NCBI RefSeq assembly: GCF_052065355.1
Contig: NZ_JBQHUF010000003.1
Location: 124,001 to 188,000 of the forward strand
Direction: 5' to 3'
DNA from: Flavonifractor sp052065355
GTDB lineage: Bacteria; Bacillota; Clostridia; Oscillospirales; Oscillospiraceae
Length of the DNA stretch: 64,000 nucleotides
Of this stretch, positions 49,954 through 58,540 are shown piece after piece. The translations under genes were made by a program, and so were the position numbers. Numbering within the stretch: the stretch's first letter is position 1; the number at the start of each line of letters is the position of its first letter. The notes under the pieces are model-generated. The model saw only the letters and a program-made list of their open reading frames with translations, had not been told where the DNA came from and did no database searches.

Positions 49954-49974
49954 CCGGGGCCACAAGGGCCCCGG
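49954..49974. other. DGR-type hairpin downstream of VR1
   Basis: Perfect 8-bp GC stem (49954-49961 / 49967-49974) with loop ACAAG, 28 bp beyond VR1 and before avd. The loop is identical to the one after VR2. TR has no such hairpin, which fits a target-marking role. Confidence 0.75.
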
Positions 49975-49993
49975 ATTGACTAAAGATAGTAGA

Positions 49994-51442
49994 TTAAACA
50001 CAGAAGCCGAAGCAAACGCCGCCGGCGTAGCTGGCGAAGCTATTGTTCGCGTTGCCGCCGCCGTTCACACTGCAGAAGAGGTTGGAGTCGCTCCCATAAG
50101 GAGAACGCTCCCACCACCAGGCCGCAGACCCGGAGCCGTTGGAGAGGTATTTGATTCTGTTCGCGGCGGTAGCAAAGTAGCTGTACTGCGAGCCCTCACC
50201 GGCTTTCGAGTAGGTAGTCGAGCCGAAAATCTCAATCTCGGAGAAGAGGAAGAGCTTCATCGAGTTTGTGTTGATAGTCGAGCTCTGATTGCCTGCGGAG
50301 GTCTTCTTATTGACGCTCTTGAGCACCGCCTGCAGGTCGGACGGCAGAGTCGGCAAAAGCGTGTTTTGCAGCCACGAGTACATTTCAGAGCCGGTAAAGC
50401 CACCGCTATTTGTATTCGAGGCATTCATTCGGCGCGTAGTTGCCATAAGGTTTTTCATGCCGAAGGTAATACCGGCTTTACCGCCGCTTGCGAGGTCGTC
50501 ATGGTTAAAGCCCATAATTACGAGCGTCAGGGTCTCGCTTCCGACAGTGATGTCCTTCGTATCGCCGACAGACCAAAGCTGAGAAGCCTTGCCCGCAGCA
50601 GAGGCCTTAGCAATCTGCGCCCACGTGTTCTTAGAGAGCACGCTGTTGAAGAACAGGCACTCGACAGAGTAGGTCTGCCCGGAGGTCGTGATTGCTACGC
50701 TTACGGGGTCGGTCGTCTCTCCGCTCTTCGTAGCGGTAACGGTATAGGTACCGGACGCGGTAATCGTCAGGGAGAGCACGCCGCTCGTAGGCACGGTGCC
50801 GGAGAAGGTCTTCGTACCGTTCGTGGCGGTAACGGTAGCGCCGGCGTCTGAGGTTACTTTCAGCGTAGCGGAGAAGTAGGAGAGCGAGATTTTATACTGC
50901 TTTACATCGTCCACGACAACGCTCTCGGTCGCGGTCTGCCCGTCCTTTGTAGCCGTTACGACCCACGTACCGTACCCCGTCAGATTGAAGGTCACAGTGC
51001 CGGTACTCGTGGCGGTCAAGGTCTTAGAGCCGCATTTGCATGTGACGGAACTACCGCTCGGAATAGTAGCGATAATCTGGGGCGGCACGCCGACCGTGCC
51101 GAGCTGAGACTCGGGAATCTTTCCGTCGCTTCCCAGAGTGGCTACACCGCCTGCCGCGCCTTTCTGCGGGGTAGGAATATAGTCGAGCGACGGCAACTGA
51201 CCCGCCGGGACCTTGCCGTCCTGGCCGAGCGAGGCGACGCCTCCGGCCTTACCCTTCTCGGATGTAGGGATATAGCTGAGCGTAGGCAGCTGTTCAGCTG
51301 GCAGCTTGCCGCGGGCGTCGAGATCAGCCTTTTTATTGAGAACCTCGTCGACCTTATCGGCATTCGCATTAAGGTCTGCGACGTCGCCGAAGTCCTCAGG
51401 CGCCGGCTTTATCAGGTTGTAGTTTTTCGTGTACGTAGCCAT
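49994..51442 (-). CDS. Variable phage tail fibre / receptor-binding protein (DGR target 1)
   Basis: A 482-aa tail protein. The N-terminus attaches to the baseplate (MATYTKNYNLIKPAPEDFG), followed by three short repeats (GGVASLGQDGKVPAGQLPSL type), two Ig-like beta-sandwiches and a C-terminal DGR-type lectin-like domain. The last 41 residues are VR1 and read WWWERSPYGSDSNLFCSVNG. It follows the XkdU gene at the end of the tail operon. Surface diversity here should change the receptor bound by the phage. Confidence 0.92.
   Translation of the reverse strand: MATYTKNYNLIKPAPEDFGDVADLNANADKVDEVLNKKADLDARGKLPAEQLPTLSYIPTSEKGKAGGVASLGQDGKVPAGQLPSLDYIPTPQKGAAGGVATLGSDGKIPESQLGTVGVPPQIIATIPSGSSVTCKCGSKTLTATSTGTVTFNLTGYGTWVVTATKDGQTATESVVVDDVKQYKISLSYFSATLKVTSDAGATVTATNGTKTFSGTVPTSGVLSLTITASGTYTVTATKSGETTDPVSVAITTSGQTYSVECLFFNSVLSKNTWAQIAKASAAGKASQLWSVGDTKDITVGSETLTLVIMGFNHDDLASGGKAGITFGMKNLMATTRRMNASNTNSGGFTGSEMYSWLQNTLLPTLPSDLQAVLKSVNKKTSAGNQSSTINTNSMKLFLFSEIEIFGSTTYSKAGEGSQYSYFATAANRIKYLSNGSGSAAWWWERSPYGSDSNLFCSVNGGGNANNSFASYAGGVCFGFCV
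50003..50127 (-). repeat. DGR variable repeat 1 (VR1)
   Basis: Ungapped match to TR over 125 bp. In the interior 18 substitutions fall on 18 of 36 coding-strand adenines of TR and none elsewhere. It ends at the stop codon of the tail fibre gene. The shared GGCGTTTGCTTCGG end is the probable initiation site. Confidence 0.93.
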
Positions 51443-52006
51443 TTACGGAAGTACCTCCTCTTTGATTTCTCTCCAGGTGAGTTTCTTTAGCTCTGCCCAG
51501 GTATAGGCCTTGATCTGGCCCCAGGTGTTATAAAGAAGCTCAACACTGAAAACCATGTTATAGGGCAAGATTCGCTCAAGGGTTTCTGCAATGATCGTCT
51601 CTTGCTTTTTAACAGTAAGAGCGACCTTCGCGTTCACCGTAAAGGTCGCTGTATTGATCGTGAGAATATACCCGCCTGCTCCGCAAAGGGACTCCAGAAG
51701 AGCCTCCAGGCTCCTTCTGGTGTACGGAATATTCTCGTTATACCTACTGAGCAGTCTGAGCTTGCGGTCGTCCAGGGTGTCCGTGGCAAAGGGCGTGATC
51801 TTCAGCATTTTCTCTCTGCGAGCAACGCCGTTTTCAGTCGCCTCCATGATGAACTGGTCATTCATGCAGTCTTCGCAGGCATCCCAGATAGCCTGGACTT
51901 CAGGGGTCTCAGCCTCCATGATCGCCCGCATCTCCTGAACATCTTTCAGCACCTCAGGCAAATACTCTCTGAGGTCGATCGTTCTGATATTGTTGAAGTT
52001 ACGCAC
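51443..52006 (-). CDS. Phage baseplate/tail protein, XkdU (DUF2313) family
   Basis: The 187-aa protein matches the YmfQ/XkdU group of baseplate proteins (YLPEVLKDVQEMRAIMEAE, LRLLSRYNENIPYTRRSLEALL). It lies between baseplate J and the tail fibre, overlapping the former by 8 bases. Such proteins link fibre to baseplate in PBSX- and Mu-like tails. Confidence 0.82.
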   Translation of the reverse strand: MRNFNNIRTIDLREYLPEVLKDVQEMRAIMEAETPEVQAIWDACEDCMNDQFIMEATENGVARREKMLKITPFATDTLDDRKLRLLSRYNENIPYTRRSLEALLESLCGAGGYILTINTATFTVNAKVALTVKKQETIIAETLERILPYNMVFSVELLYNTWGQIKAYTWAELKKLTWREIKEEVLP

Positions 52007-53057
52007 CGGAGAACGACCCCCTCACTGCAACCGCGTCCTTATCAAGAGTGAGGTTTCCGGCCTGACCGTTCAGAGTCGTACCGGAAATATCTACAATGCC
52101 GGAGAGCGCCAGAAGGCGGGACTCGATCTGCGAGATTCTCACGATCAAGTTAGCCTCTCGCGCCCAGGTGGAATTGAGCTCTCGATAGTACGCGTCGATA
52201 GCGTCCTCGATATAGGTGAGGCTTTCTTCCAGGTTCCAGCCAGGGGCGAAAGTCAAGGTCGTAGAGATATTGACCGTGGTGCCGGTCGCGGCAACGATCG
52301 TAACCTCGTGGTCGATCGGGGCAAGGCCGATACCCTCGCCGTGGTTCTGCGTGGGGTCAATCGTGGTCTGCACCTTCTCAACCAGAGTGCTGGAAGGCGG
52401 CTTGTAGTCGCTGTCCGTGATAACGAGCTTGACCGTACCAGGACCTTTCCAGGCTCGGTATGGCTTACAGCCGCCGACGCCGGGCAGGGCCTCAGTCACT
52501 TCCACATACTGCCCACGGTTAAACCCGTAGGACTGGTTCTCAAAGCTGTTGAGGTAGCGAAGGCGCAGAGTCTCAGTCGTCTCCTCGTCCTCGCCGTTGA
52601 TTGCAATCGAGGTAAGCTCTGCCGTAGCAAGGCCCTCGATATACTCAATGGGGATAAGCTGCCCTGTGTAGCTGTTCGGGTCTGCACCTGCAGTCTCGCA
52701 CTTGAGGTAGTATTTCATGGACGAGATTTTCTCGGTCACAACCCAGTTATACTTATCGCAGGAGAACCGAGTACCGATAGGAATCTCCATGCTAAAGTCG
52801 CCGATACCGACCGCCGCAGTAGCGGGCAAAGGCGTAATGCCTCTCTCGCTGCAGCGCTTGATAAGGTAGTCACGGCTTGCTGTGTCAGCGAAGGTCTCGT
52901 TGAGTACAGTATCGAGGGCGACATAGATCATCGCGCTTTCCAGCGAGTTCGGCGCAAGCGCGTCGAAAATGATAGAGCCCTCGCGCTTGTCAAGGCTCGA
53001 GGCTACTCGCGCCAGTTTTTCTTGAAGAATCGCCTCATAGGTCTTATCTTCGTACAT
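51999..53057 (-). CDS. Baseplate J-like protein (XkdT)
   Basis: The 352-aa baseplate wedge protein shows family features: an N-terminal helical section with GSIIFDALAPNSLESAMIY, the DYLIKRCSERGI segment, and the central EDEETTETLRLRYLNSFENQ. The GTVKLVITDSD region leads into the C-terminal half. It is homologous to gpJ/XkdT. The ATG at 53057 follows GGAGGTGG; a longer frame overlaps XkdS. Confidence 0.92.
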   Translation of the reverse strand: MYEDKTYEAILQEKLARVASSLDKREGSIIFDALAPNSLESAMIYVALDTVLNETFADTASRDYLIKRCSERGITPLPATAAVGIGDFSMEIPIGTRFSCDKYNWVVTEKISSMKYYLKCETAGADPNSYTGQLIPIEYIEGLATAELTSIAINGEDEETTETLRLRYLNSFENQSYGFNRGQYVEVTEALPGVGGCKPYRAWKGPGTVKLVITDSDYKPPSSTLVEKVQTTIDPTQNHGEGIGLAPIDHEVTIVAATGTTVNISTTLTFAPGWNLEESLTYIEDAIDAYYRELNSTWAREANLIVRISQIESRLLALSGIVDISGTTLNGQAGNLTLDKDAVAVRGSFSGA

Positions 53058-53442
53058 CAGTTTCCACCTCCAGGTCACCGAAAATGCTGTGCACGGTAAA
53101 GGTAACGTGAACAGTCTCTTTTCCGGTTTCAAACTCAAAGCCGTCTACTGCGGTAACGCGGTCGTCCTGCAGCAGGGCTTCTGTAATACAACGCTTGATC
53201 TCTGGGAGTGCGTACTCTTTCGGCTTGCCGATCAGCTCGACGAGCTCCACCCCGTAGTCCCAGGAGTAAATCAGGTACGCGTAGCGCTCTGTACTGAGAA
53301 TCAGATAGATCGCTTGTCTTAGGGACTCGAGGTTATCGACCATGCCGCGAATACGCCCATGCTCAATATCCAGAGCGTAAGTGAGACTCGGTTGAGTCTC
53401 GACCTCCAGCGTCAGGAGGTCGTCGTCTGTTTTGGGAATCAT
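53044..53442 (-). CDS. Baseplate protein, XkdS (DUF2634) family
   Basis: The 132-aa protein resembles XkdS/gp25-like wedge proteins (TYALDIEHGRIRGMVDNLES, YSWDYGVELVELIGK). It overlaps XkdT by 14 bases and the previous gene by 4 bases, in the conserved PBSX order. Confidence 0.85.
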   Translation of the reverse strand: MIPKTDDDLLTLEVETQPSLTYALDIEHGRIRGMVDNLESLRQAIYLILSTERYAYLIYSWDYGVELVELIGKPKEYALPEIKRCITEALLQDDRVTAVDGFEFETGKETVHVTFTVHSIFGDLEVETDVRR

Positions 53443-53822
53443 TTCGGCGCCTCCACTCTGTCTAAAATAATAAACTTCTGCCCGCCGTCAGCCCTCAGCA
53501 AAAGGACCTGCTCACCAGCCTTGAGCGCAAGATGAATACGAAAGGCCTTTGTACCCTTGTAGGCATGCTTGTGGCTGGCAAAAGCTGCGTCGCCGCTGCC
53601 GCCGGATGTGTCTTCGGTCTGATGATCGACAGTCATGCGGACCGTGTAATCTCTGACCGCGTTCGTCAGGATAAGCTGCTGTTCGGTAAGCTCCAGTTTC
53701 TGGTCTACCTGCACTTTGAGCGGCGCGGCGCTGGTTACCTTGCCGAGTACAAAGGCGAAGGGCTTGCCAGCCTTAACAGCCTCGACGGCGGCGCGTTTTA
53801 CGTCTCCAAGGAATCCGGTCAT
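53439..53822 (-). CDS. Phage tail protein, DUF2577 (XkdR-like)
   Basis: The 127-aa protein with TSAAPLKVQVDQKLELTEQQ and a beta-rich C-terminus (GEQVLLLRADGGQKFIILDR) fits the DUF2577 family of contractile-tail operons. Starts at the ATG that shares its T with the XkdQ stop (TGATATG). A longer frame with GTG at 53843 is possible but overlaps XkdQ. Confidence 0.78.
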   Translation of the reverse strand: MTGFLGDVKRAAVEAVKAGKPFAFVLGKVTSAAPLKVQVDQKLELTEQQLILTNAVRDYTVRMTVDHQTEDTSGGSGDAAFASHKHAYKGTKAFRIHLALKAGEQVLLLRADGGQKFIILDRVEAPK

Positions 53823-53823
53823 A

Positions 53824-54789
53824 TCAGGCGACAAATGTACCACCTCGCAATTTCAGGTCCATCAGGTGCTGATTCTGCTTGAACTTATGCGTTACCTTCT
53901 CCACGAGCAAATAGCTCTGGATATTGATGTCGCCGAGCCCGAGCTTCACAATGACGGACGAACCGGCCCGAACCCGAATATCTCCGAGCGCGTCGGAGAT
54001 AGACAGGGAACGGGTCTTTGTGTTATAGAGTTTCAAAAGGGCCTCTGCTTTTGCCGCGCCGTTTGTGGCGATCTCCACCTTGTCGGTGTACTGCAGAAGG
54101 CCCCACTTGTTGATATTTGCGCTGTCTTTCGCTATGAACACCTCGCGCTTACCGCTTTTCTTATTCTCAAAAGTGATCTTGATCTGGTTATAAGTCTGGC
54201 GGTCGATCGAGCTGGAGTAGCTGTAGTTGCCAGCCGTGTCCATATCGATACAGAGGTTTAGCTTCATGTTCTCAATGTTTTGCAGCGTCAGCTTGCCGAC
54301 ATTATCATAGAGAACGAAGAGCTTTGTCTTAGCCTGGAGCGTTTCGTCCAGCGCATTCTGCGCAATATCGAAGAGCGTAGCGTTGTCCTCGGTGCGAGAC
54401 TCAATGACGTGCTCGGTGTCCTCCAGTTTTCCTGTTTTCAGGCCAAAGTCCTCAGCGATCATCTTAATGACCTCGTTCGCCTTCTTGTTGGAGTAGACGT
54501 AGGTGTCTTTGTTCTTGAAGTAGCGGAGCTGATCGTAGGCCGTAACCTCAATGAGGTACGGCGTCCGGCCGGACCGGCTCTTTTCAAACACGAAACCATA
54601 AAAAATATCCGTCCCGTCGACGGATAGCTTTACAGGGTTTCCCTCCTGGAAGGAAAGAACGTCGTCCTTGATACAGGAAAACTTGAGCTTGCCTGGAGTG
54701 CCCTTGCGGTCCCACTCAAGCGTGATACCCTCCTCGATGATAGGGTAGTAAACGGTGCTGTCGTTTTGAATAATCAGGTCTATTTTCAT
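53824..54789 (-). CDS. Tail hub protein, XkdQ (phage late-control gene D like)
   Basis: The 321-aa hub protein with the typical beta-rich start (ITLEWDRKGTPGKLKFSCIK, GNPVKLSVDGTDIFYGFVFE). The middle holds LRYFKNKDTYVYSNKKANEV, and it ends with QSYLLVEKVTHKFKQNQHLM. It forms the central spike platform in PBSX-type tails. It overlaps the LysM gene by 4 bases. Confidence 0.88.
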   Translation of the reverse strand: MKIDLIIQNDSTVYYPIIEEGITLEWDRKGTPGKLKFSCIKDDVLSFQEGNPVKLSVDGTDIFYGFVFEKSRSGRTPYLIEVTAYDQLRYFKNKDTYVYSNKKANEVIKMIAEDFGLKTGKLEDTEHVIESRTEDNATLFDIAQNALDETLQAKTKLFVLYDNVGKLTLQNIENMKLNLCIDMDTAGNYSYSSSIDRQTYNQIKITFENKKSGKREVFIAKDSANINKWGLLQYTDKVEIATNGAAKAEALLKLYNTKTRSLSISDALGDIRVRAGSSVIVKLGLGDINIQSYLLVEKVTHKFKQNQHLMDLKLRGGTFVA

Positions 54790-55445
54790 GGAATCGTCAA
54801 CACCTGCCCCGGATAAATAAGGTTCGGATTCTTGATCTTTCCCTTATTCGCGTTATAGATTTTTGTGTACTGCGCGCCGTTGCCGTAATACTTCTTAGCG
54901 ATATTCCAAAGGCAGTCGCCGGACTTAACCGTGTAGGTCTTGACTTTCGGCGCGCTGGAGGTCTCTCGCTTTTTCTTCTGCTGAACGACGGGCTTTTTTT
55001 CGGGCTTTGGCTTTACTACGGTGACGGTCTTCGTCGAGTAGCTGATATACTGCTTGAGCGTGATAGAGACAGTCACGTCTGGGCCCTTTGTGGCGTCCTC
55101 TGTGATCGTGTAATTCTCAAGGCTTACTTTCATATTCGTGTCATATAAAAGTCTGCCAGAGGGAGACACACGGCTCACCAGGAAGCGAAACGGCTCCTTG
55201 TCGGTCATAAGGCTCTCCAGCTTGTTCAGGTAGGAGTCCGGCCGGCGGTAGCCGTTCGCGAAGGAGTACTGTCCCAGCATGGGAAGTACCGCGTCAAAAG
55301 TGATCTCAGTAAGCCCAGGGGCGCGCAGGAAGTTTATATCGCCTTCGTTAATCAAGGTCAGCGTTTTATTGTTGCCCTTGATCTTAACGGTCAATTTCTG
55401 CGGAGCGATCGGCAGCTCCATGCCGTCAATGAAAAAGCTATACAT
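54786..55445 (-). CDS. Tail tube initiator / LysM protein, XkdP-like
   Basis: The 219-aa protein has an N-terminal tail domain, a Lys/Pro linker (VVKPKPEKKPVVQQKKKRE) and a C-terminal LysM domain (YTVKSGDCLWNIAKKYYG ... LIYPGQVLTIP). LysM binds peptidoglycan and the protein joins tail tube to baseplate in PBSX-like phages. Confidence 0.9.
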   Translation of the reverse strand: MYSFFIDGMELPIAPQKLTVKIKGNNKTLTLINEGDINFLRAPGLTEITFDAVLPMLGQYSFANGYRRPDSYLNKLESLMTDKEPFRFLVSRVSPSGRLLYDTNMKVSLENYTITEDATKGPDVTVSITLKQYISYSTKTVTVVKPKPEKKPVVQQKKKRETSSAPKVKTYTVKSGDCLWNIAKKYYGNGAQYTKIYNANKGKIKNPNLIYPGQVLTIP

Positions 55446-57347
55446 TTACTCATGCACCCCCTCAGCAGCGACTTCCAGGGCCTCAGCGAAGCCCTCGGTC
55501 AGAGTATTCAGCACGCCGTCAAGGTCCATGTCGGAGTCGATACGGTTGGTCATGCCGGACATATCGATCTTGACCTCGGCGGTGGTGAAGCGGTTGATAG
55601 CCTCTTGCTCTGCGAGGTCTCGCATATACTTGAGGTCTTCTGTGGTTTCCTTAAGAGACGCAGCCGCGCTGCCGGCGCTGTCCTTGATACCTCCAGGGCC
55701 AGACAGGTCCTGACCGATACCGTCAAGCGCCATCTGCTCTGCGGCATTGTTCGCCGCGGCTTCTGCCTTCATCTGGGCATTTGCACTTTGCAAAGCGCTG
55801 ACCGAAGAATTGAGCTCAGTTTTCAGGGAGTCGATATGCGCGTCTCGACCGGCTTTAGCTGCCGCAAGCTCTGCCTCGAAGTTCGCAAGCTCCTCAGCTC
55901 TCGCAGCCTTTGCGGCCTCGTTCTCTGCGGCGGCTGTCGCCGCAAAGGTGACGTGCTCGATCGCCTCAATATTGACCCCGGGGAGCTTGTTCAGCAGCCC
56001 GATGAACTTATTGATAAGATCGATCGCGCCGTTAATCATGTTCTGCAAAATCGTCAGAACGGAGACCTTCATGTTTCCCATAAAGTTCGCAATCGCAACA
56101 CCGGCCTTCTGCCAGCAGAGCTGGAGTTTTGCGACCAGGTCCATGACCCAGTACACGCCGACGAAGAACGCGAGCTTAACTGCATTCCAGCCGACGATCA
56201 ATGCGAGCGTGCAGAGGTTCCAGGCATTACGGAGACCTCCGACAGACTGAATCCACTTATAGATCATGCCTACGAGTATGCCAATCGCTACCGCAATCCA
56301 GAGAATTGGGTTAGAAAGCAGAGAAATGATAAGGGCTCGGTTCGCCTCAACCTGGAGCCAGGTGGCCGCGGTATGAACGAGATACGCTGCGGTAAGAATC
56401 GCGACCGCCGTAGCCACGCCGACGAGCACAGGCTCGATCGCCGCCCAGTTCTCATAAATCCACTGCGCGCCTGCGCCGATAACCTGAATCAAAGGACCGA
56501 ACGCCTCGAGCAGAATGTTCTGCATCATCGTCCAGACCTGAGAGAAGGTATAAGGCATAGCGCTGAACTGTGCGTTGATTTCATCCGCAGAGCTAAGCAT
56601 GGCGTCTTTAACAACCTGCGCCGTGATCTGGCCCTCGGCAGCCATAGCCCGAATCTCTCCGACCGATACGCCGAGATAGTCGGCAATCGTCTGAATGATC
56701 GTAGGCGCCTGCTCAAAGATACTGTTAAGCTCTTCACCTCGCAGCACGCCGGAGGCCATAGCCTGAGTCAGCTGCAGCATTGCCGCCTCTTGACCGGCCG
56801 CAGAAGCGCCTGCAATCGTGAACTGCTTATTGATAAGCTCGGTAAAGGCGACGAGCTCGTCTGTATTGTTAAAGGCGTCTTTTGCCATGATACCCATCTT
56901 CGCAACGGCGTCGGCCGTGCTCTGGTAGGCAGCGCGGGACCTGTTTGCGGAGGCCATGATCTGGTCTTGTAGCGCCGCAGTCTTTTCAAGGTCGCCGGTA
57001 ATCAGGTTCAGCCGCGCCTCGGTCTGCGTCATGGCGTCCGCAAGGCCGATAATATTCTTGATCGACAGCGCAGCGCCGACCGCCGCGGCCGCGTGCATGA
57101 ACTTCGACTTCATAGACTCTGCTGCGCCGCCGGTTCTACGCGTCTGGTTCTCGACTTCTTCAAGCTGCGCGCCCATCCGAGCAAGCTCTTCACGCGCCGT
57201 CTGGAAGGAGCGGGTATCGACTGCGCGCCCAGAAGCGGTCTGCATGGACTCAAAGCTGTTTAGCGCCAAGTTCATTGCTCGGTGAATGCTTCTCAGCGGT
57301 GCAGTCATGCCGTCGACCAGAACAAGCTGCGACTTGATAAGTGCCAT
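55446..57347 (-). CDS. Phage tail tape measure protein
   Basis: The 633-aa protein sets tail length. It has a tape-measure domain (AVAKMGIMAKDAFNNTDELV, LNSIFEQAPTIIQTIADYLG), central membrane-like helices (GVATAVAILTAAYLVHTA, LSNPILWIAVAIGILVG) and long Ala/Glu coiled coils. By length it implies a fairly short contractile tail. AAAGGAGGGCCT precedes the ATG. A terminator-like hairpin lies in the 61-bp gap upstream. Confidence 0.93.
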   Translation of the reverse strand: MALIKSQLVLVDGMTAPLRSIHRAMNLALNSFESMQTASGRAVDTRSFQTAREELARMGAQLEEVENQTRRTGGAAESMKSKFMHAAAAVGAALSIKNIIGLADAMTQTEARLNLITGDLEKTAALQDQIMASANRSRAAYQSTADAVAKMGIMAKDAFNNTDELVAFTELINKQFTIAGASAAGQEAAMLQLTQAMASGVLRGEELNSIFEQAPTIIQTIADYLGVSVGEIRAMAAEGQITAQVVKDAMLSSADEINAQFSAMPYTFSQVWTMMQNILLEAFGPLIQVIGAGAQWIYENWAAIEPVLVGVATAVAILTAAYLVHTAATWLQVEANRALIISLLSNPILWIAVAIGILVGMIYKWIQSVGGLRNAWNLCTLALIVGWNAVKLAFFVGVYWVMDLVAKLQLCWQKAGVAIANFMGNMKVSVLTILQNMINGAIDLINKFIGLLNKLPGVNIEAIEHVTFAATAAAENEAAKAARAEELANFEAELAAAKAGRDAHIDSLKTELNSSVSALQSANAQMKAEAAANNAAEQMALDGIGQDLSGPGGIKDSAGSAAASLKETTEDLKYMRDLAEQEAINRFTTAEVKIDMSGMTNRIDSDMDLDGVLNTLTEGFAEALEVAAEGVHE

Positions 57348-57364
57348 AGGCCCTCCTTTCTAAG

Positions 57365-57407
57365 AAAAAAGCGGCGGAGCGGGGCCCCAAACCACTCCGC
57401 GCCGCCG
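57365..57407 (-). terminator. GC-rich terminator-like hairpin upstream of tape measure gene
   Basis: Inverted repeat CGGCGG.../...CCGCCG followed on the minus strand by six T's, directly after the stop codon of the frameshifted chaperone. It may tune expression of the tape measure gene relative to upstream tail genes. Confidence 0.5.
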
Positions 57408-57408
57408 T

Positions 57409-57591
57409 TTATTTTTTCTTGTGCTTTATTTTTGCCGCTTCTTTCTTTTCCTGCTCGACCTTAATATCGATCGCGGCTATGATAAAAGCCTGCGTATAAG
57501 GGTCTAAGTCAAGAAAGACGTTCGGCGGCCATTTGAACTTGTGAAGACAGTAGTAGACGTAGCTCGCCTCGGGGTCGTCTTCAAGTATTAG
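57409..57591 (-). CDS. Tail chaperone -1 frameshift extension (second frame)
   Basis: This 60-codon open frame, reading LILEDDPEASYVYYCLHKFK ... EQEKKEAAKIKHKKK, has no start codon or ribosome site. It begins exactly where ribosomes would land after a -1 slip at the heptamer A_AAA_AAC (57597-57591). The slip would yield a 203-aa fusion with the upstream 143-aa protein, like lambda gpG-T and the XkdN-type chaperones. The acidic first product and basic tail are as expected for such pairs. Confidence 0.85.
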   Translation of the reverse strand, partial: LILEDDPEASYVYYCLHKFKWPPNVFLDLDPYTQAFIIAAIDIKVEQEKKEAAKIKHKKK

Positions 57592-58019
57592 TTTTTTGCT
57601 TCTTCCACCATTTCCTCGCCGGACTGGAAGCCGTTGACCTCCAGAACCTTCGTAGAGTAGTCCTCGAACTCGGCGGGGGTCAGCATGGTGGTAATCAGCT
57701 GCTCTGCGCCCATAACACCGTAGCTCTGCTGCAGCTCGGCGTCGTTCAGATTAGGGAACACCGTGCAGCGAACGGAGACCTTTGCGAGGTAGGCGTTCGC
57801 GTCAAAGTCCTGGGTGAACTGGCCTTTGCGGCCGGGCACGGGGATCGTGCGCATACAGGACTTTCTGAGAGAGGCGTTCTCTGCGGCGGTAATGCAACAG
57901 ATTTCCCAGGGCATTGCCTCGCCGGTATCGGGGTCCACGAAACGGTCGGACGCGATAAAAGTAACGTTGTCGATCTTCTTTGCGTTCTGAGCAAGGAACG
58001 CAGTCAGATTCTTAGCCAT
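57588..58019 (-). CDS. Phage tail assembly chaperone (XkdN-like, zero frame product)
   Basis: The 143-aa protein (LTAFLAQNAKKIDNVTFIAS, PWEICCITAAENASLRKSC, QLITTMLTPAEFEDYSTKVL) matches the clostridial XkdN-type tail chaperone. It lies between tail tube and tape measure, the conserved slot. It ends GAAGCAAAAAACTAA, which holds the slippery A_AAA_AAC. Confidence 0.85.
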   Translation of the reverse strand: MAKNLTAFLAQNAKKIDNVTFIASDRFVDPDTGEAMPWEICCITAAENASLRKSCMRTIPVPGRKGQFTQDFDANAYLAKVSVRCTVFPNLNDAELQQSYGVMGAEQLITTMLTPAEFEDYSTKVLEVNGFQSGEEMVEEAKN

Positions 58020-58047
58020 AAATAATTACCTCCTGTTTTTGTGTCGT

Positions 58048-58524
58048 TTACTGCATGCCGTTCAGCAAGCTAAAGGTCTCAGGCATTTCCCAGTCGTCGA
58101 AGGTGCCTTCGAGCTCCTCGTCCAGGGTCTCGGCGTCGGCGTCGAACTTCGCAAGGATACCGCCCTTAGTGAGGCAGTTCTTCAGGATAATCGTCTGACG
58201 ACCGACAGAAGCGGTCGGGTCCTCGTTGGAAACCTGAATATCGAAGGTCGGCATAAAGCCGGTTCTCTTGTACTCGAGCAACATCTTTCTGATGACGGAC
58301 TGGTTATAGTGGGCGGTGCCGCTCCAGGTACCGGTCCAGCCGGTGGGCTTGTTGCCTTTACCGGACTTGCCGAGGATAGGAACCTCGGCCACGTTGATCT
58401 CCATATTGGACTCGAAGGAGTAGAGCTGCATAAAGCAATATCTGTTTCCGTCGGCCATGGTGATATACGCAGAGGCCTGAGAGCCTGCAACCGCGTCAAG
58501 CGCGTTCATAATAGGCTGGTTCAT
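58048..58524 (-). CDS. Phage tail tube protein (XkdM family)
   Basis: The 158-aa inner-tube protein (NALDAVAGSQASAYITMADG, MQLYSFESNMEINVAEVPIL, GWTGTWSGTAHYNQSVIRKM) is typical XkdM. It follows the sheath gene by 16 bases, the standard order in contractile tails. Confidence 0.92.
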   Translation of the reverse strand: MNQPIMNALDAVAGSQASAYITMADGNRYCFMQLYSFESNMEINVAEVPILGKSGKGNKPTGWTGTWSGTAHYNQSVIRKMLLEYKRTGFMPTFDIQVSNEDPTASVGRQTIILKNCLTKGGILAKFDADAETLDEELEGTFDDWEMPETFSLLNGMQ

Positions 58525-58540
58525 AGTTCAAACCTCCTTC

